A stretch of DNA of 64,000 nucleotides from Ilyomonas sp963790435. Lineage in GTDB: Bacteria > Bacteroidota > Bacteroidia > Chitinophagales > Chitinophagaceae. The stretch lies in assembly GCA_963790435.1 (NCBI GenBank), contig CAWBOI010000001.1, forward strand, positions 1,674,001 to 1,738,000, given 5' to 3'. Position numbers and translations under genes: made by a program. Positions 16,440 to 24,896 of this stretch are shown here, one piece after another. The notes below the pieces were generated by a model, which was not told the origin of the DNA, searched no databases, and saw nothing but the letters and a program-made list of their open reading frames with translations. Within the stretch, counting starts at the first letter, position 1, and each line of letters starts with the position of its first letter.

Positions 16440-17198
16440 ATGAGCAACAAACAGAACCATTGGCTAACAGAAATTTGGGGCAGAATCTGGGCACTTTGGG
16501 CGTTGTTGTTATTTGTTAGCACTATGCTGATTGCGTTTATCTTTTACCTGCCTTGTTTTCTTTTGAAAGAACCGCAAGCTGCACGCTGGCACAGAAGCGT
16601 GTCGCGTGTTTGGATGATTTTCTATCTTAACCTGATCCTTTGTCCTTTACAAACAAAAGGTGAAGAAGAATTTGTAAGGGGCGAAAACTATGTAATTGTT
16701 TGCAATCACAATAGCTTGATGGATGTGCCGGTTACTACACCGTTTATGCCCAATGCCAACAAAACGATTGCTAAAAAAGAGTTTGCTTTTACACCTTTTT
16801 TCGGCTGGATTTATAGCTTGGGAAGTGTGTTGGTAGATAGAAAAAGCAGCGAAAGCCGCAAGCAAGGTTATAACCGCATGAAAGCTGTGCTGCGACTGGG
16901 TTTGGACATGGTAATTTATCCTGAAGGAACGCGAAACAAAACCGATAAACCGTTGGCCAATTTTCATGATGGCGCATTCCGGTTGGCGATAAATTGTAAT
17001 AAGCCGGTATTGCCTGCCATCATTTTCAATACGCGAAAAGTGTTGCCTGCCGCCAAACCTTTTTTCATGTTGCCACATACTTTGTATATGCACTTCTTGC
17101 CGCCGGTATTTCCGTATGGTTTATCAGCAAATGAATTGAAAGAAAAAGTGTTCCAAATCATGTGGAATTATTATGAAGAGAAGAAAGATGATTTGTAA
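16440..17198 (+). CDS. plsC: 1-acyl-sn-glycerol-3-phosphate acyltransferase
   Basis: A 252-residue membrane-associated acyltransferase that makes phosphatidic acid. The catalytic HX4D motif is 'NHNSLMD', and the 'YPEGTRNK' block is the second conserved motif of the LPLAT family. The N-terminus has a strong membrane segment ('ALLLFVSTMLIAFIFYL'). Alone in its unit. Some homologues act on other lysolipids, so the exact acyl acceptor is inferred. Confidence 0.88.
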   Translation: MSNKQNHWLTEIWGRIWALWALLLFVSTMLIAFIFYLPCFLLKEPQAARWHRSVSRVWMIFYLNLILCPLQTKGEEEFVRGENYVIVCNHNSLMDVPVTTPFMPNANKTIAKKEFAFTPFFGWIYSLGSVLVDRKSSESRKQGYNRMKAVLRLGLDMVIYPEGTRNKTDKPLANFHDGAFRLAINCNKPVLPAIIFNTRKVLPAAKPFFMLPHTLYMHFLPPVFPYGLSANELKEKVFQIMWNYYEEKKDDL

Positions 17199-17282
17199 TT
17201 TGGGCTTGTGAACGGGAAATCAATTGGACGCTTTATATCCTAAACCATGAATTGTTAACCGCTTTATCAGGTAAGGCTTTTT

Positions 17283-17873
17283 CTAACGTTTTAAGAAATC
17301 AAAGAAGTTGGCATTGTTTGGATATTTAATTTTCAGTGAATCAACCTCCCGATTAATTGTTATCGAATCAAGAAACTTTTCTTTTAAAGAAAATAAGTCG
17401 ATATAAGCTTCATGAAGTTCTTTCGATTTTAAGTTGTTGTCATTGATATAATTTTCAAGATCAATGGACATTTTTCTAAAAATACTATCACCACTACGCG
17501 TGTCTCTGTTTGATGTGAAGTTTAAAGCGATAAAATTATTATGGATCAGCTTCTTTTTGTAAGGATATTCAAAGTCTGATGATTGTAATGAATCTATAAA
17601 ATCAGAACCTTCCTTAAATTTCTTCAATGCTGTTAGTAAACGAATCTTTAGTTCAATGACAGACTTTCTAAGTGAGTCACATTGCATACATTTATCAATG
17701 ATTGTCAATGCAGATTCTAATGATGCTTTATTGTTTGAATTAGTATAAGCTAATTTTGATGCACTTCTAAAATCGTTTAGACAATTACTTTGTTTGTCGT
17801 TTGCAAAATGACAAGAGCAATACACAGTAGAGGTAATTACAAGAAAAGATAATAAGAGTAAGTGCTTGGTCAT
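17283..17873 (-). CDS. Secreted helical protein, function unknown
   Basis: A 196-residue protein with an N-terminal signal that ends near 'VYCSC', a possible but non-classical lipobox. The mature part is rich in Asp, Ser, Lys and Leu with TPR-like helical periodicity ('ALTIIDKCMQCD', 'KFKEGSDFIDSL'). It may be a lipoprotein of the tetratricopeptide-like kind, but I cannot name a family. Confidence 0.6.
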   Translation of the reverse strand: MTKHLLLLSFLVITSTVYCSCHFANDKQSNCLNDFRSASKLAYTNSNNKASLESALTIIDKCMQCDSLRKSVIELKIRLLTALKKFKEGSDFIDSLQSSDFEYPYKKKLIHNNFIALNFTSNRDTRSGDSIFRKMSIDLENYINDNNLKSKELHEAYIDLFSLKEKFLDSITINREVDSLKIKYPNNANFFDFLKR

Positions 17874-17932
17874 AAACTTCTGCCACTTGTAAATAAAATT
17901 GGTTTTTTAGTTTAAGGTTTTTGTATCACAAA

Positions 17933-18589
17933 TCACAGTTTCATTTCCGGCACATATTCAGGTGCAACCAACTTACCTGCCGTTTTATTTTTGATTTCTT
18001 CTAAACTCACGCCTGGTGCACGTTCCAGCAACAAAAATCCTGCTGCTGTAACTTGCAAAACTGCCAACTCGGTAACTATTTTTTTTACGCAACCAATGCC
18101 GGTTAAAGGCAATGTGCATTGCGGCAACAACTTGCTTTCGCCTTTCGGATTGGTGTGTTGCATGGCAACGATGATGTTCTTCGCTGAAGCCACCAAATCC
18201 ATTGCGCCACCCATGCCTTTGACCATCTTGCCCGGAATCTTCCAGTTGGCAATATCGCCGGTTTCACTTACTTCCATCGCGCCCAAAACGGTAAGGTCTA
18301 TCTTACCGGCGCGTATCATTCCAAAGCTTTCTGCACTATCAAAAAAAGCTGCGCCCGGCAATACTGTAACCGTTTCTTTTCCGGCGTTTATTAAGTCGGA
18401 ATCTATCTCTGCTTCTGTTGGATAAGCACCTGTTCCGAGGATGCCGTTTTCGCTTTGCAAAATCACAGTCATGCCTTCGGGAATGTAATTGGCAACCAGC
18501 GTTGGAATGCCAATGCCAAGGTTCACATACATACCGTCTTTCAGTTCCTGTGCAATGCGTTTGGCAATGCCATATTTATCTAATGCCAT
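17933..18589 (-). CDS. scoB: 3-oxoacid CoA-transferase subunit B
   Basis: A 218-residue beta subunit of succinyl-CoA:3-ketoacid CoA-transferase. The catalytic glutamate is Glu47 in 'QSENGILG'; 'NLGIGIPTLV' is the conserved opening of the family. It works with subunit A, encoded 180 bp upstream on the same strand, to move CoA onto acetoacetate. The gap between the two is filled with repeats. Confidence 0.93.
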   Translation of the reverse strand: MALDKYGIAKRIAQELKDGMYVNLGIGIPTLVANYIPEGMTVILQSENGILGTGAYPTEAEIDSDLINAGKETVTVLPGAAFFDSAESFGMIRAGKIDLTVLGAMEVSETGDIANWKIPGKMVKGMGGAMDLVASAKNIIVAMQHTNPKGESKLLPQCTLPLTGIGCVKKIVTELAVLQVTAAGFLLLERAPGVSLEEIKNKTAGKLVAPEYVPEMKL

Positions 18590-18768
18590 TTGATGCCCCA
18601 GCCCCTAAAGGGGAGTTTAAAAAGTGTATTGTGTTTTATAAAATTGAAGATGCAAGATAGTGCATCAATAAAAAAGGCAAAAACAAGAGCAACTTTGCCG
18701 GATACAAACGCCTTGTAACTTGCGGCTAACAGCTTGTAGCTCGAAACTCACTACTCACCATTCACCAC
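18590..18768. repeat. Repeat-filled gap splitting the CoA-transferase pair
   Basis: Three types of repeat are stacked here. A palindrome 'cccctaaagggg' with a 'gagtttaaa' flank lies at 18601-18620 (same family as 36517 and 37441). A motif copy GGCAAAAACAAG is at 18676-18687. A tract of 'cttgtaac/gcttgtag' then 'actcactactcaccattcac' words runs from 18712 to 18775. These genes are usually adjacent or overlapping in other genomes. Confidence 0.7.
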
Positions 18769-19461
18769 TCACAACTTCACCGTTTTCTTTTCAATGCGTT
18801 TCTCATAGTTCATTCCTTCAAAAATGCGATGCACATAAATGCCTGCCACATGCACATCATCAGGATCAATTTCACCGGGTTGTACTAACTCTTCCACTTC
18901 GGCAATGGTAATGGTTCCGGCTTTTGCCATCGGCACGGAATAGTTACGCGTGGTTTTGCGAAACTGAAGATTCCCCATGGTATCGCCTTTCCAGGCTTTT
19001 ACCAAAGCAAAATCGGCATGAAGCGCATATTCCATTAAATAATGTTTGCCCTCAAACTCTCTTTCTTCTTTGCCTTCAGCTACTTCGGTGCCATAACCTG
19101 CAGGCGTGTAAAACGCAGGAATGCCCAGGGCTGCCATTTGTATGCGCGTTACCAAAGTACCTTGTGGAATCAAATCAACTTCGAGTTCGCCGGAAAGCAA
19201 TTGCCGTTCAAATTCGGCGTTCTCACCCACATAACTACTCATCATTTTTTTGATTTGTTTTTGCTTCAAAAGCAAACCCAGACCAAAATCATCCACACCG
19301 GCATTGTTGGAAATACAAGTTAGGTTTTTGATGCCTTTTTGTTGTAAAGCCGCAATGCAATTTTCAGGAATGCCACACAACCCAAAGCCGCCCAGCATCA
19401 GCGTTGCACCATCTTCAATATCATAAATGGCAGAGGCGGCATCGTTACATAATTTGTTCAT
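18769..19461 (-). CDS. scoA: 3-oxoacid CoA-transferase subunit A
   Basis: A 230-residue alpha subunit with the glycine-rich 'GGFGLCGIPENCI' CoA-binding loop and the 'ISNNAGVDDFGLG' segment typical of SCOT A chains. Partner of scoB downstream. The stop lies within a repeat-rich gap. Ketone-body or acetoacetate use is the expected role. Confidence 0.93.
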   Translation of the reverse strand: MNKLCNDAASAIYDIEDGATLMLGGFGLCGIPENCIAALQQKGIKNLTCISNNAGVDDFGLGLLLKQKQIKKMMSSYVGENAEFERQLLSGELEVDLIPQGTLVTRIQMAALGIPAFYTPAGYGTEVAEGKEEREFEGKHYLMEYALHADFALVKAWKGDTMGNLQFRKTTRNYSVPMAKAGTITIAEVEELVQPGEIDPDDVHVAGIYVHRIFEGMNYEKRIEKKTVKL

Positions 19462-19484
19462 ATTGCAAGCAAATCGTTATAAAA

Positions 19485-19687
19485 TATAGAACATGGATGA
19501 CATGGAGTTCCTGCACGGATTTCGTGATAATCTGAACTGGGATGGATGAGATGTTTGGGATTTGTAAGATATTGATAAAAACAAACGTTGCTTCTAAATT
19601 AATATTCAATCTTACTTCTTCAATATTAAATCCCAAAAATCCGTGCACGAAGTCCGTGTCGTCCGTGTTCTATAATCCATGTTCTAT
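19485..19687. repeat. MITE-like inverted-repeat element A
   Basis: The arms 19485-19522 ('tatagaacatggatgacatg'...) and 19635-19674 are imperfect inverted copies of about 38-40 bp; a second pairing 'tagaacatgga'/'tccatgttcta' reaches 19687 and overlaps the icd stop codon. The interior holds 'ctgaactgggatggatgaga' (also in element B) and a motif copy TAAAAACAAACG at 19576-19587. No coding capacity. Confidence 0.75.
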
Positions 19688-20913
19688 TTCGCCAATTTCT
19701 CTTTTAAATTCTTATCCAATTCTTCCAAAAATTCTTCGGTGTATAAATAATCTTCACCGTGTTCTACTTTTGGTTTTATCGTAATCGCAAGGTCTTTTGT
19801 CATCTTACCACTTTCTACGGTTTCAATACACACTTGCTCTAAAGCCTGGCAGAAATCAATCAACTCCTGGTTGTTATCAAGCTTGCCGCGAAACTCCAAA
19901 CCGCGTGTCCATGCAAATATGGAAGCAATGGGATTGGTTGATGTTGGCCTGCCTTTTTGGTGCTCGCGATAATGGCGCGTAACCGTTCCATGCGCGGCTT
20001 CTGCTTCCATGGTTTTGCCATCTGGCGTTACAAGGGTTGATGTCATCAACCCTAAGCTGCCAAAGCCTTGCGCCACGGTATCGCTCTGCACATCACCATC
20101 ATAATTTTTACAAGCCCACACAAAATTGCCGTTCCATTTTAAAGCAGAGGCAACCATGTCGTCAATCAGGCGATGCTCGTAAGTAATGCCTGCTTCATCA
20201 AATTTGTTTTTGAACTCTTTTTGATAGATGTCTTCAAAAATATCTTTAAACCTGCCGTCATATTTTTTTAGGATCGTATTCTTTGTTGAGAGGTAAAGGG
20301 GCCAGCCTTTTGCCAGCGCCTGGTTGAAGCAGGCATGTGCAAAGCCCCTGATGCTTTCATCGGTATTGTACATAGCAAGTGCTACGCCGTCGCCTTTAAA
20401 ATTATACACTTCATATTGCTGCTTCGTGCCGTCTTCGCCTTCAAACGTGATGGTTAATTTTCCTTTGCCTTTGGTAACAAAATCGGTAGCGCGATATTGA
20501 TCGCCAAACGCATGACGACCAATGCAAATAGGCGCCGTCCAGTTGGGAACCAAACGCGGTACATTACGGCAAACAATCGGCTCGCGAAACACAGTGCCAT
20601 CAAGAATATTGCGGATGGTGCCGTTGGGGCTTTTCCACATTTGTTTTAACCCAAATTCTTCTACACGGGCTTCATCGGGCGTAATGGTAGCGCATTTAAT
20701 TCCAACACCGTATTGCCTGATGGCATTGGCAGCATCAATTGTTACCTGGTCGTCCGTTGCATCGCGGTACTCGATGCCAAGGTCGTAATATTTTATGTCC
20801 ACATCAATGTAAGGAAGTATCAGTTTGTCCTTTATGAATTTCCAGATGATACGTGTCATTTCATCGCCGTCAAGCTCTACAACAGGATTGGCAACTTTAA
20901 TTTTTTGGGCCAT
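19684..20913 (-). CDS. icd: Isocitrate dehydrogenase (NADP-dependent, eukaryote-like type)
   Basis: A 409-residue TCA-cycle enzyme of the dimeric eukaryote-like subfamily: 'VVELDGDEMTRIIW', 'KSPNGTIRNILDGTVFREP' (substrate Ser and Arg region), 'DDMVASALKWNGNFVWACKNYDGDVQSD' (metal Asp residues), 'TMEAEAAHGTVTRHYR'. ATG at 20913 was preferred to the longer open frame because it starts the conserved 'MAQKIKVANP'. The motif-like 'caaaaacaaaaacg' ends directly at this ATG. Confidence 0.95.
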   Translation of the reverse strand: MAQKIKVANPVVELDGDEMTRIIWKFIKDKLILPYIDVDIKYYDLGIEYRDATDDQVTIDAANAIRQYGVGIKCATITPDEARVEEFGLKQMWKSPNGTIRNILDGTVFREPIVCRNVPRLVPNWTAPICIGRHAFGDQYRATDFVTKGKGKLTITFEGEDGTKQQYEVYNFKGDGVALAMYNTDESIRGFAHACFNQALAKGWPLYLSTKNTILKKYDGRFKDIFEDIYQKEFKNKFDEAGITYEHRLIDDMVASALKWNGNFVWACKNYDGDVQSDTVAQGFGSLGLMTSTLVTPDGKTMEAEAAHGTVTRHYREHQKGRPTSTNPIASIFAWTRGLEFRGKLDNNQELIDFCQALEQVCIETVESGKMTKDLAITIKPKVEHGEDYLYTEEFLEELDKNLKEKLAK

Positions 20914-21062
20914 CGTTTTTGTTTTTGAATGAATAATAAATGCGGGTAGCAAAAGTAAGGATTCGCAAGTATGTAGAATGATTTTGGAACAAGCGTGTGA
21001 TAGCTGATTTTTGAAAAATGTTTTTAAAAAACCAATATCAAAAATATGTGCAAAACCAAACA

Positions 21063-21620
21063 TCATTCAACATGAAAATGATAGCCTCGTTTTTGCGAAC
21101 GCAGGCTTGCCCATTCGCTGATGAAAACAATCGGTGTAGCAATTATGATAAAGTAGCCATCCAACACAACAGGAATTAAAAATAAAATCGGCAAATAAGC
21201 ATTTGATTCACCAGCTTTAACGGCGGTGTTAGAAAGAGCTATAACCGGTAATATACCAGCTACAATGCCTGATCCTGCTGCTATTGCCAATGCAATTTTA
21301 CCTTTTCGATGCCAGCGGCTGATGCTGAATATCGAATCGGCAGGAATAAAAACAATTGGTTTTCTGCCATAAGGAATCATCTCAACCACGCCGTTGCTAT
21401 CAATCAACAACTTGCCTTTTGCCTTTATTATTTCTCCATTGTGGTGAAAACGGATTTTAAGAATATCACCATTCACATAATGGCGCGTTTTCTTTTCGTT
21501 GCTTGCAATAAGTTTGTGTAAGGAAGCAGCAGATGTTCTCTCTCTAAATGGTTGTGCTTGATTGTAAGAATAATTAAAAATAAAGCAAAACAAAAAGAAG
21601 CTTTTTAAAAATGAGATCAT
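21063..21620 (-). CDS. Membrane protein with signal peptide, function unknown
   Basis: A 185-residue protein. It begins with a signal ('FLKSFFLFCFIFNYSYNQAQ'), then a soluble beta-rich part with 'KIRFHHNGEIIKAKGKLL', and two C-terminal membrane segments ('IALAIAAGSGIVAGILPVIAL' region and 'LFLIPVVLDGYFIIIATPIV' region). This layout is common in Bacteroidota proteins of unknown function; no family named. Confidence 0.6.
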   Translation of the reverse strand: MISFLKSFFLFCFIFNYSYNQAQPFRERTSAASLHKLIASNEKKTRHYVNGDILKIRFHHNGEIIKAKGKLLIDSNGVVEMIPYGRKPIVFIPADSIFSISRWHRKGKIALAIAAGSGIVAGILPVIALSNTAVKAGESNAYLPILFLIPVVLDGYFIIIATPIVFISEWASLRSQKRGYHFHVE

Positions 21621-21802
21621 GGTAAGCAGTTTGTGTAAACAAATATAAACAGCAGTGCATTCAAGCTTATGGGCTGTTGATTAATGAATTGCAAATGTTC
21701 AATTCATCACTTTCTTTCCGGCTTGCGTACTTTCCAACGCTCCAACTTCTCATCTCTACTTCACTTTAAATTCATTTACTTTACCCATTCAATATTTATG
21801 CT

Positions 21803-24274
21803 ATGAGGCCCGTTCCTTTTCTCATTTCGGCTGTTATCACCATTGTTTTAATTGCAGTGCTGGATGTACAACTTCCTGCCGGCAACACCAAAACACCACG
21901 CATGGGCTTTTTCCTTTCACCATCCAAAGGGTTTTGGCAAAATGCCGAACCTGCCAATGCTATAATGACTGCCAACATCAGTGCCAATGGCTTAGGAGGC
22001 GCAACTGAAGTGTATTTGGATGAACGACTGGTGCCACACATTTATGCCGATAATGAGACGGATGTTTTTTTTGCCGAAGGTTATGTTCATGCAAAGTTCC
22101 GTTTGTGGCAAATGGAATTTCAAACCTATGCCGCTTCGGGCAGATTAAGTGAAATTATGGGCGATTCTTCATCAGGCACTAATTTTTTAAAAATTGATAA
22201 ATATTTCCGCCGCATCGGAATGGTATATGCCGCAGAAAACACACTCGCAACTATGGAAGCCGATACATTTACCAAAGCCATTTTGAATGCTTATACGGCT
22301 GGCGTAAACAATTACATCAAGAGTTTGCAAGAAAGCGACTATCCTATAGAATACAAACTGCTCAATTACAAACCCGAACCCTGGACAAATTTAAAAACGA
22401 GCTTGCTGTTAAAGTACATGTCGTACGATTTAACGGGTTACGAGCAGGATTTTGAAATGACCAACGCAAAAAATTATTTTACAAAGAAACAATTTGGTGA
22501 ACTGTTTCCGTATGAGCAGGATTCGCTCGATCCAATCATACCCAAAGGCACTCCGTTAAAGAAGCCTGCTTTCAGCGTGAAACCGCCTGCCGGCGCGGAT
22601 TCCGGCTACTTTAACTTTAAACAAGAAGTGTTCAATCGTCCTGATAAAAAATATCTTCCCAACAAAGACAATGGCAGCAACAACTGGGCAGTGGCAGGCA
22701 GTAAAACGGAAAGCGGTCGTCCCATTTTATGCAATGATCCGCATTTGGGTTTAAACCTGCCATCGCTTTGGTTTGAAGTGCAGTTGAGCACACCAACTTA
22801 CAATGCTTACGGTGCCAGTTTGCCCGGGGCACCATCAATAGTAATTGGGTTTAACGATAATGTTGCCTGGGGCGTAACCAATGCTGAACGCGATGTAAAA
22901 GATTACTATGAAGTGAAGTTTAAAGATTCTTCAATGAAAGAATATTGGTACAACGGAAGCTGGCAGCCAACTACATTCCGGCAGGAAATCATTCACATAA
23001 AAGGAAAGCCGGATGATGTTGAAAACATTGCCATGACGGTATGGGGACCCGTAACTTATGATGCCAATTATGGCGATAAACTGCACGACGGAAAAGCATA
23101 CGCCATGCACTGGACAGCACACTTTGGAAGCAATGATGCAAAGACATTTTTATTGTTGAACAAAGCCAAAACATTTGCCGATTATGTAGCGGCAACCAAC
23201 GGTTATGCGTGCCCGGGACAGAACTTTGTTTTTGCCTCAAAAAAGGGCGATATAGCCATCCGACAGCAAGGTGCTTTCCCTGCCAAATGGAAGCGGCAGG
23301 GTGATTTTGTGATGGAAGGAGAAGATGATAAATACAAATGGGCAGGCATCATTCCTGATAGTGAAAATGTGGTGTTGCACAACCCGAAGCGTGGCTTTGT
23401 AAGCAGTGCCAACCAGTATGCTTACGATACATCTTATCATTATTACATGGGCGGAAAATTTGAATTGTACAGAGGCTTTTTGATTAATCGGGAATTGAAA
23501 GGCATGAACCGCATCACCACTGATAGCATGAAGCGCTTGCAAACCGACAACTACAATGTGTTTGCCGAAATGGCAAGACCGATTTTGTTGAAACACATCA
23601 AAAAACAAGAGTTGAATGAAGATGAAAAAAGCTTTGTTGATTCACTACAAAACTGGAACCTGCGCAACGAAGCTTATGAGAGTGGTCCTACGATTTTTAC
23701 TACCTGGTGGGATAGTTTGCAAACCTGCATTTTTGGTGATGAAATGGCGCAAAGCAACCTGCCTATGCCATCACCTAACGAAAGCACATTGGTTGAGGCT
23801 TTGTTGAAAGATACGGCTTATAGCTTTGTGGATGATATTACCACAACCACCAAAGAAACTTTATCGGAAGAAGTAACAAAAGCTTTCCGCAAAGCAGAGC
23901 CTTTGTGGGCAGACGCTCAACGTAAAAACAAACTGGCGTGGGGACAATTTCGTACCGGCGGCTTTTCTCATTTACTGAAGATACCGGCGTTCAGCCGAAC
24001 CGATGTAAATGCTGGCGGCGGCAAACATGTTATCAATGCTTATACAAAAGAAAACGCACATGGCCCAAGCTGGCGCATGATTGTGGAGCTTACCGATACC
24101 ATTCATGCGTATGGCGTGTATCCCGGCGGGCAAAGTGGTAACCCGGGAAGTCAGTGGTACAGCAATGCTGAAGACACCTGGATTGAAGGCAAATATTACT
24201 CATTGCAATTGCTGCCCAAAGAAAATATTGCCAAAACCAAATACATAGGAAAACTGGTGTTTCACAACAATTAA
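21803..24274 (+). CDS. Penicillin acylase-family Ntn hydrolase
   Basis: An 823-residue precursor. An N-terminal membrane anchor or signal ('FLISAVITIVLIAVL') is followed by the alpha domain ('PHIYADNETDVFFAEGYVHA', 'LWQMEFQTYAASGRLSEIMG'). The autocleavage site is Gly-Ser292 in 'KDNGSNNWAV', which makes Ser the new N-terminal nucleophile; the oxyanion helper region 'CNDPHLGLNLPSLW' follows. Such enzymes cut amide bonds in acyl-homoserine lactones, beta-lactams or peptides; the natural substrate here is unknown. It lies 3 bp before a small membrane protein gene. Confidence 0.92.
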   Translation: MRPVPFLISAVITIVLIAVLDVQLPAGNTKTPRMGFFLSPSKGFWQNAEPANAIMTANISANGLGGATEVYLDERLVPHIYADNETDVFFAEGYVHAKFRLWQMEFQTYAASGRLSEIMGDSSSGTNFLKIDKYFRRIGMVYAAENTLATMEADTFTKAILNAYTAGVNNYIKSLQESDYPIEYKLLNYKPEPWTNLKTSLLLKYMSYDLTGYEQDFEMTNAKNYFTKKQFGELFPYEQDSLDPIIPKGTPLKKPAFSVKPPAGADSGYFNFKQEVFNRPDKKYLPNKDNGSNNWAVAGSKTESGRPILCNDPHLGLNLPSLWFEVQLSTPTYNAYGASLPGAPSIVIGFNDNVAWGVTNAERDVKDYYEVKFKDSSMKEYWYNGSWQPTTFRQEIIHIKGKPDDVENIAMTVWGPVTYDANYGDKLHDGKAYAMHWTAHFGSNDAKTFLLLNKAKTFADYVAATNGYACPGQNFVFASKKGDIAIRQQGAFPAKWKRQGDFVMEGEDDKYKWAGIIPDSENVVLHNPKRGFVSSANQYAYDTSYHYYMGGKFELYRGFLINRELKGMNRITTDSMKRLQTDNYNVFAEMARPILLKHIKKQELNEDEKSFVDSLQNWNLRNEAYESGPTIFTTWWDSLQTCIFGDEMAQSNLPMPSPNESTLVEALLKDTAYSFVDDITTTTKETLSEEVTKAFRKAEPLWADAQRKNKLAWGQFRTGGFSHLLKIPAFSRTDVNAGGGKHVINAYTKENAHGPSWRMIVELTDTIHAYGVYPGGQSGNPGSQWYSNAEDTWIEGKYYSLQLLPKENIAKTKYIGKLVFHNN

Positions 24275-24277
24275 CTG

Positions 24278-24625
24278 ATGATTATGAAAATGATGATTGC
24301 CATACTTCTCACGGCTTTGCTTGGCTTTGCATTGCCCCTTTATTTGTGGTGGTGGAGCTTTGTTTTTGCCTCTTTTTTGGTGGCTTTTGTGATGAAGCAA
24401 AAAGCTTTACCATCGTTCGGTGCAGGCTTTATTGCCATTGCTTTGTTGTGGTTGCTACAATCTGCTGTGTTAGATGCGCGCAACAACCATTTGTTGTCAC
24501 ACAAAGTGGCACTGCTATTGCCTTTTAATGGGTCGGTTGCTCTATTGCTAATTGTAACTGCACTGATTGGAGGCTTGGTTTCGGGCATGGCTGCATTAAC
24601 GGGAAGTTATTTAGTGAGGAGATGA
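24278..24625 (+). CDS. Small four-helix membrane protein downstream of the acylase
   Basis: A 115-residue protein with about four hydrophobic segments and few charges ('LLTALLGFALPLYLWWW', 'FGAGFIAIALLWLLQSAV', 'LLLIVTALIGGLVSGMAAL'). It starts 3 bp after the acylase stop, so it is probably co-transcribed. Not recognised. Confidence 0.7.
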   Translation: MIMKMMIAILLTALLGFALPLYLWWWSFVFASFLVAFVMKQKALPSFGAGFIAIALLWLLQSAVLDARNNHLLSHKVALLLPFNGSVALLLIVTALIGGLVSGMAALTGSYLVRR

Positions 24626-24634
24626 TGCTTGTTT

Positions 24635-24784
24635 GATTGTCTGAACTGGGATGGATGAGATGAATGGGATTTGTGAGATAAGGATTGAATATTTAAGATT
24701 GGAATATTATGGCAAAACCAAACTTCTCTCTTCATCCATATCCAAGGAATCCCATTCATCTCATCCATCCCAGTTCAGACAATC
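24635..24784. repeat. MITE-like inverted-repeat element B (perfect 36-bp arms)
   Basis: Positions 24635-24670 and 24749-24784 are perfect 36-base inverted copies ('gattgtctgaactgggatgg'...) around a 78-base spacer. The core word 'ctgaactgggatggatgaga' also occurs inside element A and, in diverged form, at 41183-41226. The spacer contains GGCAAAACCAAAC at 24711-24723, a one-base variant of the interspersed motif. Next to it, 24803-24822 repeats the 20-base word of 851-870 inverted. Confidence 0.85.
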
Positions 24785-24896
24785 GCTTAATTATTTTCAG
24801 AACGTACAAGAGTGCGACGCAAGAGACGATCAATCGGAGTTACCAAAGCTTGTTACCAAAAGAAAAAATATCTACTATAAAACCGGAGCCGGATTA

